Below, one piece after another: positions 7,874 to 15,099 of a stretch of DNA of 15,793 nt (positions are counted from its first letter, which is position 1; each line of letters starts with the position of its first letter). Source of the DNA: DATARH01 sp035604035 (lineage in GTDB: Bacteria > Pseudomonadota > Alphaproteobacteria > ATCC43930 > CGMCC-115725); assembly GCA_035604035.1 (NCBI GenBank), contig DATNJF010000154.1:1-15793 (forward strand), read 5' to 3'. The notes under the pieces were generated by a model. It worked only from the letters and a program-made list of their open reading frames with translations. It ran no database searches and was not told the DNA's origin. The position numbers and the translations under genes are program-made.

Positions 7874-10800
7874 ATGAATGACATAGCGCTCGCCAGCAAG
7901 GCAATGAGCGGCGTGCTCTCGGTTTCTGCCGGGCCCGCCGCCGGTGTCGCCGGCTCGACCGCTCTTGTCGTGCTCGGCATGCACCGCAGTGGCACCTCGG
8001 CGCTGGCCGGCATGCTGCATCACCTTGGCGTCGCGCTGGGCGACCGGCTGATGGCGGCGACCCCCGACAATCCGCGCGGCTACTGGGAGCATGCCGACAT
8101 CGTCGCGGTGCATGAGCGGCTGATGGCCGCGCTCGGCTGGGGCTGGGACGATATCCGCTCGCTGCCGGCCGGGTTCGAACGCCAGGAGCCGGCGCGAGTC
8201 GCACGAAACACGTTGACCGCGATCCTCACCCGCGACTTCGCCGGCGCGCCGCTGTGGGGGCTGAAGGATCCGCGGCTCTGCCGGTTGATGCCGCTATGGA
8301 CCGAGCTCTTCGCCGACGAGCGGGTCGAGCCGCGTTATCTGTTGGCGGTGCGCCATCCGCTCGATGTCGCCGAGTCGCTCGCCGCGCGCGACGGCATCAG
8401 CGCGGCCTGGGCCGCGCTGCTCTGGCTCGGCCACTTGCTCGACGCGGAGCGCGCGACACGCGGCGCGAAGCGGGTCATCGTCCATTACGAAGATCTCATC
8501 GGCGAATCCGGCTGGCGCGGCATCGCCAACCGCGTCGCCGACGAATTCGGGATCACCTGGCCGCACGCGGGAACGGAAACCGAGGCGGCGGTCGACGCCT
8601 TTCTCGCGCCCGAGCTGCGCCGCCGGCGGGCGAGCGATAGCGCCGGCGCGGCGGACGGCAAGCTCGCTGTCTGGGTCGCTGCGGTCTACGAGGCGTTTTG
8701 CGCCGGCGAATTGCATCTCGCCGAGGTCTGCGACGCGGTCGGGAGCGAACTTGCCGCCGCCGGCGAGCTGTTTCTCCCGGTCATTGGTCAGGCCCGCCAG
8801 GAGGTGGCCGAGGCGCGCGCCCAACAGGAGGGCGCGCTCACCGAGCTGACGCAACAGCTCGGCCGTGCCCGGCACGAAGCCGAGGAGCTGCGCGACCGGC
8901 TTCAGCGCGCGCTGAATGAAGCGGCGGTGCAGAAGCAGGGCGCCGGTGCGCAGACGGTCGAGAGCCGCGCCCTACCCAAGCCGCTGGAGGTCGAGGAGGC
9001 GTTCCCGCGCTGGATCATGGCGCGCCGCTCGACCGCGACGGCGCGCCTCGATTGGGTAGCCGAGCGGGTGCAGCAATGGCCCTTCGTGCCGACCCTTTGT
9101 TTGGGGATGATCCTGCCGGCCGGCTGCGAGCCTTACCTCGTGCTCACCTTGCGCTCGCTCGCCTCGCAGATCGCCGGAAAATGGCTCCTGCACATCGTCG
9201 CCGACAGCGAGATGCCGGAGGTGCTGGGGCAGGAGAAGCGCATCGCTTGGCACTGCGCCGAGGGTCGCCCGGTCGACACCCTCACGCAAGTCCTCGCGGC
9301 ATCGGACGCCGAGTGGGTGGCGCTGATCGATGCCGGCGACCAGCTCGCGCCGCACGCCCTCTTTGCCGTCGCCGACGCCTTCTTCCGCCACCCCGAATGG
9401 CAGGCGCTCTACAGCGACGAGGCGCGCATCGATCCGAATGGCGTCTTGTCCGGTCCCCATTTCAAGCCCGACTTCAATCTCGATCTGCTGCGCGGCTTGC
9501 CTTATGTCGGCGCGCTGATGGCGGTGCGGCGCGAAACATTTGCGGCAATCGGCGGGTTCGATGCGGCCTGGGACGGCACCGAGGAGTACGATCTCGCCTT
9601 GCGTCTCGCCGAACGGCTCGGCTCGGGCGGCTTCGGCCACGTCGCCGACATCCTCTATCAGCGGCTCACCGTCTCCGGCCGCACCAGGCGCCCGGCGGAA
9701 GAGATCTGCGCCGATATGCCGAAGATCGTCCAGGCGCATCTCGACCGCCTGGGCATCGCCGCGACCGCCGAACAGGGAATGCCGGCACATACCTGTCGGG
9801 TGCGCTACCGCCACGACGAGCCGGAGCCGATGGTCTCGGTTGTCGTCCCGACGAAGAACCAGCTCGCTCTATTGAAGCGCTGCGTCGAGACCGTGCTCAA
9901 GCTGACCGAATACGCGAATTACGAGCTGATCGTCGTCGATAACGGCAGCGACGAGGCCGATGCCTGCGCCTACCTGCAGGCGATCGAGGACAAGTACGAG
10001 GAGATCGGCAGCCGCCTTCGGGTCTTGCGCCATCCCGGCCCGTTCAACTTCTCCGCCATGAATAATCGCGCCGTCAGCGAAGCGGCGCGGGGCGACTACA
10101 TCTGCATGCTCAACAACGACGCCGCGCCGCTCGATGGCGCCTGGCTTGGCGAGATGATGGCGCTGGCGCGGCGGCCCGATGTCGGCGTGGTGGGAGCCAA
10201 GCTCACCTATCCCGACGGCCGCATCCAGCACGGCGGCGTCATCCTTGGGGTGGGATGGGGATCGCCGGCCGACCACCCCTATATCGGCGATCCGGGCAAT
10301 TCGATGGGCTATTGGGGCCGGCTCCTGGTAGCGCAGGATTTTTCCGCGGTGACCGCCGCGTGCTGCGTGACCCGGCGCACGGTGTGGGACGAGGTCGGCG
10401 GCCTCGACGAGGAAAGCTTCGCCGTCGCCTACAACGACGTCGACTACTGCCTCAAGGTGCGCGAGGCAGGTTATCTCGTCGCCTGGACCCCCGATGCGCG
10501 GCTGCTGCACGAAGCGAGCGTCAGCCTACGCTCCGACGTCGAGGCCAAGGCGCTTGAGGAGAACAACGCCCGCTTCGCTCGCGAGCGGTTGGCGATGTAC
10601 CGCAAATGGATGCCGCAGATCGCGTTTGATCCCGCCTACAACCGCAATCTGTCGTCGCACGGGTCCGGCTTCGCGGTCGAGACCGAGGGCGCGCAGACCT
10701 GGGATCCCGAGTTCCGCCCGCGCGAGCGGGTGCTGGTCTATGCCGCCGACCGCGAAGGCTTCGGCGAATACCGCATTATCGCCCCGAGCCGAGCCTTGCT

Positions 10801-11695
10801 CAAATCCGGGCTGATCCATACCAACGAAACGATGCGGTTGATGACGCCGCCCGAACTGGCGCGCATGGCGCCCGACAGCATCGTCTTTCAACGCCAGCTC
10901 GAATGGAGCCAGATCGAGGTCATCGAGTGGGCCAAGAACACCAGCAAGGCGTTCCGGGTCTTCGAGCTCGACGACCTCATCACCAATCTGCCGCCGCAAA
11001 GCGCGCACCGGTCATCGATCGCGCCCGACATCGCCGACCGGCTCAAAAAGGCGCTCAAGCTGTGTGACCGGTTTGTCGTCAGTACCGAACCGATGGCCCG
11101 TGCCTATGCCCGGATGTGCGACGAAATCGTTGTCGTCCCCAACCGGCTCGAAAAATCGCGCTGGCTTGGCCTCACGCCGCGCCGGCGCGAGGGCAAGCCG
11201 CGAGTCGGCTGGGCCGGAGCGATCGGTCATCGCGGCGACCTCGCGCTACTCGCCGGGGTCGTTCAGGCGACGGCGAAGGAGGTCGATTGGGTCTTCTTCG
11301 GCATGTGCCCGGATGCGCTGAAGCCCTATGTCGCGGAATCCCATAGCTGGGTCCCGCTCCACGACTACGCCCAGAAGCTCGCCTCGCTCGATCTCGATCT
11401 CGCTGTCGCGCCGCTCGAACACCATCCGTTCAACGAGGCGAAGAGCAATCTGCGGCTGCTCGAATACGGTGTCCTCGGCTATCCGGTCGTGTGCACCGAC
11501 ATCTTGCCGTATCAGGGCGACTTGCCGGTCGTGCGGGTCGGCAACCGGCATCGCGACTGGGTCCGCGCGATTCGTGACTTGGCGGCCGACCGGGACGCTT
11601 GCCGGCGCGCGGGCGAGGAGCTGCGCCAGGCGGTCATCCGTGACTGGATGCTCGAGGACCATCTCGGCGAGTGGAAGCGCGCTTGGCTGCCGTAG
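7874..11695 (+). CDS. Sulfotransferase-GT2-GT2-GT-B fusion, probable flagellin glycan enzyme
   Basis: This 1273-residue cytoplasmic protein has four enzyme-like parts. Residues about 30-230 resemble a PAPS-dependent sulfotransferase: GMHRSGTSAL (35-44) matches the 5'-phosphosulfate loop and AVRHPLDVAESLAAR (158-172) the 3'-phosphate site, with WGLKDPRLC between. Residues about 305-355 look like a coiled coil. Residues about 405-605 resemble a GT2 domain (LYSDEARIDPNG, HFKPDFNLDLL) with altered metal-site residues (DAGD, 486-489). Residues 653-885 are a well-preserved GT2 domain: VSVVVPTKNQ, LIVVDNGSDE, LNNDAAPLDG, and YNDVDYCLKVREAGY. Residues about 950-1273 are GT-B-like, with NEAKSNLRLLEYGVLGYPVV. 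No signal peptide or membrane segment is apparent. The ATG has GGAAAGG 7-13 bases upstream. Placement between flgL and fliC is where glycosylation genes occur in some Pseudomonas, so flagellin glycosylation is the inferred role; the acceptor and sugar are unknown. Another surface glycan is possible. Confidence 0.85.
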   Translation: MNDIALASKAMSGVLSVSAGPAAGVAGSTALVVLGMHRSGTSALAGMLHHLGVALGDRLMAATPDNPRGYWEHADIVAVHERLMAALGWGWDDIRSLPAGFERQEPARVARNTLTAILTRDFAGAPLWGLKDPRLCRLMPLWTELFADERVEPRYLLAVRHPLDVAESLAARDGISAAWAALLWLGHLLDAERATRGAKRVIVHYEDLIGESGWRGIANRVADEFGITWPHAGTETEAAVDAFLAPELRRRRASDSAGAADGKLAVWVAAVYEAFCAGELHLAEVCDAVGSELAAAGELFLPVIGQARQEVAEARAQQEGALTELTQQLGRARHEAEELRDRLQRALNEAAVQKQGAGAQTVESRALPKPLEVEEAFPRWIMARRSTATARLDWVAERVQQWPFVPTLCLGMILPAGCEPYLVLTLRSLASQIAGKWLLHIVADSEMPEVLGQEKRIAWHCAEGRPVDTLTQVLAASDAEWVALIDAGDQLAPHALFAVADAFFRHPEWQALYSDEARIDPNGVLSGPHFKPDFNLDLLRGLPYVGALMAVRRETFAAIGGFDAAWDGTEEYDLALRLAERLGSGGFGHVADILYQRLTVSGRTRRPAEEICADMPKIVQAHLDRLGIAATAEQGMPAHTCRVRYRHDEPEPMVSVVVPTKNQLALLKRCVETVLKLTEYANYELIVVDNGSDEADACAYLQAIEDKYEEIGSRLRVLRHPGPFNFSAMNNRAVSEAARGDYICMLNNDAAPLDGAWLGEMMALARRPDVGVVGAKLTYPDGRIQHGGVILGVGWGSPADHPYIGDPGNSMGYWGRLLVAQDFSAVTAACCVTRRTVWDEVGGLDEESFAVAYNDVDYCLKVREAGYLVAWTPDARLLHEASVSLRSDVEAKALEENNARFARERLAMYRKWMPQIAFDPAYNRNLSSHGSGFAVETEGAQTWDPEFRPRERVLVYAADREGFGEYRIIAPSRALLKSGLIHTNETMRLMTPPELARMAPDSIVFQRQLEWSQIEVIEWAKNTSKAFRVFELDDLITNLPPQSAHRSSIAPDIADRLKKALKLCDRFVVSTEPMARAYARMCDEIVVVPNRLEKSRWLGLTPRRREGKPRVGWAGAIGHRGDLALLAGVVQATAKEVDWVFFGMCPDALKPYVAESHSWVPLHDYAQKLASLDLDLAVAPLEHHPFNEAKSNLRLLEYGVLGYPVVCTDILPYQGDLPVVRVGNRHRDWVRAIRDLAADRDACRRAGEELRQAVIRDWMLEDHLGEWKRAWLP

Positions 11696-11697
11696 CA

Positions 11698-11713
11698 GGC
11701 GCCATCCGGCGTC
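11698..11713 (+). terminator. Weak hairpin just after the glycosyltransferase gene
   Basis: GGCGCC (11698-11703) can pair with GGCGTC (11708-11713) across the loop ATCC, giving six pairs with one G-T wobble. It starts three bases after the stop codon. No T-run follows, so termination is only a guess. Confidence 0.25.
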
Positions 11714-11762
11714 CGCGAGCGGGGTCCGATCCGTCCCGCGCCACCGGTACTTGCCTAGAATT

Positions 11763-11776
11763 CGAAATAAATTTCG
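11763..11776. repeat. Inverted repeat CGAAAT-AA-ATTTCG upstream of fliC
   Basis: Two perfect 6-bp arms flank two A bases, about 55 bp before the candidate -35 box. The size and symmetry suit a small operator, but the site occurs only once and no regulator is known for it. It could also be a chance feature of the AT-rich stretch. Confidence 0.3.
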
Positions 11777-11828
11777 CACCAAAAACGCGCAAACCTTCCG
11801 CAACAAAAACGAAAAACGTCCGTCTCCT

Positions 11829-11855
11829 TAGGGGTGAATGGCCTGCTGCCGATGC
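11829..11855 (+). promoter_or_regulatory. Candidate sigma-28 (FliA) promoter of fliC
   Basis: TAGG (11829-11832), exactly 15 bases, then GCCGATGC (11848-11855) resembles the sigma-28 pattern TAAA-N15-GCCGATAA. The -10 box matches at six of eight positions with GCCGAT intact; the -35 box matches only two of four. Three runs of five A (11781-11785, 11805-11809, 11812-11816) lie just upstream, like an UP element. Flagellin is the classic sigma-28 target. The leader would be about 80 bases long. Confidence 0.5.
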
Positions 11856-11928
11856 CGGTTATCCCCGGTTTGGTGGTTGGTTTCATGTTTATCCCTATCC
11901 TGGCCGGGGTCTCTCCCGGGTGGGCGGC

Positions 11929-11934
11929 AGGAGG
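11929..11934 (+). promoter_or_regulatory. Strong ribosome binding site of fliC
   Basis: AGGAGG lies nine bases before ATG 11944. It is the clearest ribosome site in the window along with that of fliS. It fixes the flagellin start at 11944 instead of the in-frame upstream codons, and fits the high expression expected of flagellin. Confidence 0.85.
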
Positions 11935-11943
11935 AAAAAGACG

Positions 11944-13419
11944 ATGTTAACCGGCGCTATCAACACCAACGTCAGCGCGCTCTACGCATTGAATTCGTTG
12001 AATAATACGACTAATGCAACGCAAACCTTGGAGCAGGAACTCTCCTCGGGCCTCTCGATCAATAGCCCCGCCGACAACCCGGCCGGCTACATCGCGGCGC
12101 AGGGCTTCACCGCCCAGCTCAGCGGCGTCAACCAGGCGACCTCGAACGCCAATCAGGCGATTTCGCTGGTGCAAACGGCTGACGGCGCGATCACCCAGCA
12201 GGTCAACATTCTGCAGAACATCTTGAGCATCGCCTCGCAGGCGGCCAACGGCGGCGCTACCTCGCAGCAATTGGCTTCGCTGCAGCAGGTTGTCTCGCAG
12301 TTGCAGACCGAGGTCTCGTCGATCGCGAACCAGACCAACTTCAACGGCGTTAACCTGCTCAACGGCACCTTCCAGAATGTCAACTTCCAGGTGGGCGCTC
12401 AGGCTGGCCAGACGATCGGCCTTACCATCGGCAGCACCGCGGCCAACCAGGTCGGCGCTTATGGGTCAAGCGTCCTGGGCGGTGGCATCTACACCGCCAC
12501 GGGCGCGGGCACCGGCGGTGTCGGCGACAATACCGGCGCGTCCTTTACGATCAGCGCGACCGGCGCGTTCACCGCGGCGGCTGTCGGCGTGTCCGGTTCG
12601 GCCGGTAACGCGAGTTTCACGCCGACGGCCGACGAGTCGGCGCTAAACGTCGCGGCGGCGGTCAACGGCCTCACCTCGCAGACGAATGTCTCCGCCACCG
12701 CCGATACCAGCGTCGCCTTCACCGTTACCGCGGGCACGATCTCGTTCACCCTCGGCAACGGCATTCCGACGGCGCAGACCAACACCGCCGCCATCAATGC
12801 AACGATATCAGCCGTCACAGCGTCCGGCCTGGCCAACCTGGTCAGCCAGATCAACAACGCGTCCGGTCAGACCGGCATTGTGGCCGCCGTCAATTCCAAC
12901 AATCAGTTGGTGTTGACGCAGTCGCAGGGCGACAACATCTCGATCCATGGTGTTGTCGGCACCGCATCGCTGGCTGCTGGCGGTACCACCCTTGTCGGCG
13001 GCGGCACGACGCTCGCGCTCGTCCAGGGCCTGACGACGCTGCAGTCGACGTCGAGCTTCGGCCTGTCGAACTCCGATGTCGGCCTTGCGGTGACTTCCTC
13101 GCTCTCGGCTCTGTCATCGGTGAATGTCAGCACCCAGGCGGGCGCGACCGCGGCGCTCAACGTCGTCAATTTCGCGCTGCAACAGCTCGAAAACGTCGGC
13201 GGTCAGCTCGGCGCCACGCAGCAGCAGCTCCAGGCCACGGTCGCGAACCTGCAGTCCACTGCCACCAACATCACGGCGGCGAAGGGCGTGGTGCAGGACG
13301 CCAACATCCCGCAGGTGACGACGGAACTCACGCAGCAGGAAATCCTGCAGCAGGCCGGCGTCTCGGCGCTCGCTCAGTCAAGCACGTTGCAGCAGTCGTT
13401 CCTGAAGCTGTTGCAGTAG
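11944..13419 (+). CDS. fliC: Flagellin FliC, filament subunit
   Basis: This 491-residue protein polymerises to form the flagellar filament. The conserved N-terminal D0/D1 part (about 1-165) has AINTNVSALYALNSLNN, LSSGLSINSPADNPAGY (34-49), AISLVQTADGAI and NQTNFNGVNLLNGTF. The C-terminal part (about 394-491) has NVSTQAGATAALNVVN, LGATQQQLQATVANLQ, VQDANIPQVTTELTQQEILQ and QAGVSALAQSS. The middle is variable; residues about 286-336 resemble a flagellin IN motif (QINNASGQTGIVAAV then NNQLVLTQSQGDNISI). The start at 11944 is set by AGGAGG and by the flagellin-like MLTGAINTN. I count no Arg, two Lys and about fifteen acidic residues, a very uneven charge. The usual QRIRELA helix reads QNILSIA here. 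The Ser/Thr-rich middle would offer O-glycosylation sites for the upstream enzyme. Confidence 0.97.
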   Translation: MLTGAINTNVSALYALNSLNNTTNATQTLEQELSSGLSINSPADNPAGYIAAQGFTAQLSGVNQATSNANQAISLVQTADGAITQQVNILQNILSIASQAANGGATSQQLASLQQVVSQLQTEVSSIANQTNFNGVNLLNGTFQNVNFQVGAQAGQTIGLTIGSTAANQVGAYGSSVLGGGIYTATGAGTGGVGDNTGASFTISATGAFTAAAVGVSGSAGNASFTPTADESALNVAAAVNGLTSQTNVSATADTSVAFTVTAGTISFTLGNGIPTAQTNTAAINATISAVTASGLANLVSQINNASGQTGIVAAVNSNNQLVLTQSQGDNISIHGVVGTASLAAGGTTLVGGGTTLALVQGLTTLQSTSSFGLSNSDVGLAVTSSLSALSSVNVSTQAGATAALNVVNFALQQLENVGGQLGATQQQLQATVANLQSTATNITAAKGVVQDANIPQVTTELTQQEILQQAGVSALAQSSTLQQSFLKLLQ

Positions 13420-13425
13420 TCAGCA

Positions 13426-13443
13426 GCCGGCGCCATCGCCGGC
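13426..13443 (+). terminator. Hairpin 1 between fliC and fliD
   Basis: GCCGGCG (13426-13432) pairs perfectly with CGCCGGC (13437-13443) across the loop CCAT, a 7-bp stem starting seven bases after the fliC stop. No T-run follows. It may protect the fliC message from 3' decay or act with the next hairpin to weaken read-through. Confidence 0.5.
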
Positions 13444-13450
13444 GGGTAAC

Positions 13451-13478
13451 CCGTCCCCGGTCGTGTGGCCGGGGACGG
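13451..13478 (+). terminator. Hairpin 2 between fliC and fliD, terminator-like
   Basis: CCGTCCCCGG (13451-13460) pairs perfectly with CCGGGGACGG (13469-13478) across an 8-base loop, a 10-bp, almost all-GC stem. It is the strongest hairpin noted in the window. The following bases CGGTTCCC are not a T-run, so it may be a partial terminator or an RNA stabiliser that lets a minority of transcripts reach fliD, which is needed in far smaller amounts than flagellin. Confidence 0.6.
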
Positions 13479-13507
13479 CGGTTCCCGCACAAGGACGGAT
13501 CTGATTA

Positions 13508-15097
13508 ATGGCCACGGTCACCAATCTCCTGAGTTCGAGCCAGATCACCTCGCTGATCCAGCAGGCGAGCGCGGCATTTCAATTGCCGGCCGCGACCTTG
13601 CAAACTCAGGAAACCCCGATGAAGGCGCAGATCTCCGCGCTGGGGAAGGTCCAAGGCGCACTTTCCAGTTTGCAGCAGGCCCTCGCCGGTCTTGCCGATG
13701 TCGGGTCGCTGCAGCAGCGCTCGGTAACGGCCTCGCCCAACGGGGTCGTCCAGGCAAGCGCTACCAATTCCGCCTCGGTTGGCAGCTACGCGCTGTCGAA
13801 TATCACGCTCGCTCACGCCGAGACGCTGATCTCCTCGGGCTCGTCGAGCTCGAGCGGGAGCCTTGGCTCGGGGTCTATCGCGATCAAGGTCGGCGGCGGC
13901 AGCACCGTCACCGTCAATATCGCGAGTGGCTCGTCGAGCCTTTCCGGGATCGCCGCGGCGATCGACCAGGCCGGTGCCGGGGTCACCGCGACCGTGGTGT
14001 TCGACGGCGCGGCTTATCATCTGGTACTCGCCGGCGCCGCCACCGGCGCCGCCAACAGCTTTACCGTCAGCGGCACCGGCGGCCTCGCCGGGCTCGGCTA
14101 CAGCCCCACCGTCAGCGGTTCGGGCCTCAGACAAAGCCAGGTCGCGACCAATGCCGGCTTCTCGCTGAATGGGCTAACCATCACCAGCGGCTCCAACAAG
14201 ATCGGTGCGGTGATCCCAGGAGTTACCCTGACGCTCGCCGCCAGCGGATCGGCGACGGTCACCGTCAGCCAGAGTACGAGCGCCCTCGATAACGCGGCGC
14301 AGGGCGTGGTTCAGGCACTCAACGCCGCCCTCGGCACGATCAACCAGGAGACCGCGTTCTCGGCGACGAGCGGCGGCGGCCCGTTGCTCGGCGATGTCGG
14401 GTTGGAGGTGCTGCGCTCGGGCCTGCTCAATGCCATTTCCGCGCAGACCGGCGGGGCAAGCTCGCCATACTCGACGCTCAGCGCGGTCGGCTTCGGGATC
14501 ACCAGCAGCGGCACCGTTACCTTCAACGATTCGACATTCCAGACCGCCGCCCAGTCGAACTACGCTGCGGTAGCTTCGCTGTTTGGCGCCGCCGGCCTGG
14601 CCAGCAATCCCAATGTTTTGGTCGAGGGCGTCGCCGCCTCGCCGCCCGGGGTTTACCCGGTCGATGTCACCAGCAACTCGGGCGGCACCGTCATCGGTAC
14701 CGTCAACGGTCTCGCGGCCAGCGGCACAAACGGTGTCTTGGTCGTCAACGATGCCGGCTCGTCGCTCAATGGCCTCGCCTTGGAGATCCAGCCCGGAGTT
14801 ATCGGCGCTCTCGGCACCGTCACCATCAGCCAGGGCCTTTTCGGTAGCTTGTCGAGCCTCGTCAATGCGGCGCTCGCCAGCGGGTCGGGCAGCGTTACCG
14901 GCCAGATCAGCAGCCTTAACTCCTCGATCAACTCAATGAACCAACAAATCACCGCGTTGCAGAAGGAAGCGACCCAGGAGACGCAACTGCTTACCGCTCA
15001 ATTTTCCGCCGCGCAGGCGGCGCTCTCGCAGCTGACAACGGTAAGCAGTTTTCTTTCCTCTTACTTCAATCAGCCTTCGGGCGGCTTAGGAGGTTGA
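13508..15097 (+). CDS. fliD: Flagellar filament cap protein FliD (HAP2)
   Basis: FliD sits at the filament tip as a cap that folds incoming flagellin. The 529 residues start with a helical region (about 10-65) containing SSSQITSLIQQ and KVQGALSSLQQALAGL. The middle has a flagellin IN-like motif (about 145-190) and the family segment AGFSLNGLTITSGSNKIG then AVIPGVTLTL (about 216-243). The C-terminal helix (about 462-520) has INSMNQQITALQKEATQE and LLTAQFSAAQAALSQLTTVS followed by SFLSSYF, a clear FliD ending. A run rich in Ser (about 109-123) is probably a flexible linker. ATG 13508 has AAGGA (13491-13495) about 12 bases upstream. It is separated from fliC by two hairpins and from fliS by only two bases. 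About five Lys and three Arg are present. Confidence 0.95.
   Translation: MATVTNLLSSSQITSLIQQASAAFQLPAATLQTQETPMKAQISALGKVQGALSSLQQALAGLADVGSLQQRSVTASPNGVVQASATNSASVGSYALSNITLAHAETLISSGSSSSSGSLGSGSIAIKVGGGSTVTVNIASGSSSLSGIAAAIDQAGAGVTATVVFDGAAYHLVLAGAATGAANSFTVSGTGGLAGLGYSPTVSGSGLRQSQVATNAGFSLNGLTITSGSNKIGAVIPGVTLTLAASGSATVTVSQSTSALDNAAQGVVQALNAALGTINQETAFSATSGGGPLLGDVGLEVLRSGLLNAISAQTGGASSPYSTLSAVGFGITSSGTVTFNDSTFQTAAQSNYAAVASLFGAAGLASNPNVLVEGVAASPPGVYPVDVTSNSGGTVIGTVNGLAASGTNGVLVVNDAGSSLNGLALEIQPGVIGALGTVTISQGLFGSLSSLVNAALASGSGSVTGQISSLNSSINSMNQQITALQKEATQETQLLTAQFSAAQAALSQLTTVSSFLSSYFNQPSGGLGG
15087..15093 (+). promoter_or_regulatory. Ribosome binding site deciding the fliS start
   Basis: TAGGAGG lies inside the end of fliD, six bases before ATG 15100. 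An upstream in-frame TTG at 15094 touches this site directly and is too close to be used, so ATG 15100 is preferred. Translation of fliS is probably coupled to fliD. Confidence 0.8.
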
Positions 15098-15099
15098 AC

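Larger units (their letters stand above)
11696..11943 (+). promoter_or_regulatory. Non-coding fliC leader and promoter region
   Basis: This 248-bp stretch is the longest gap in the window. It starts with a weak hairpin after the glycosyltransferase stop, passes through an A-rich stretch (about 11758-11820) that stands out from the GC-rich surroundings, and ends in a GC-rich probable leader with several inverted repeats before the flagellin ribosome site. The flagellin frame stays open back to 11671, but that extension is not flagellin-like and is treated as non-coding. Confidence 0.8.

Noticed and set aside
11671..11943. N-terminal extension of flagellin by 91 codons
   Set aside because: The extension overlaps the end of the previous gene, is not flagellin-like, and AGGAGG places the start at 11944.
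13838..13940. Repeated GGCTCGTCGAGC in fliD as a regulatory repeat
   Set aside because: Both copies encode Gly-Ser-Ser-Ser in low-complexity linkers, so codon preference explains the repeat.
13465..14292. 275-codon plus-strand frame overlapping the start of fliD
   Set aside because: Arg-rich shadow of fliD with no recognisable domain; fliD has N- and C-terminal family signatures.
15094..15099. TTG 15094 as the fliS start
   Set aside because: It directly abuts the ribosome site TAGGAGG, leaving no spacing; ATG 15100 has six bases.
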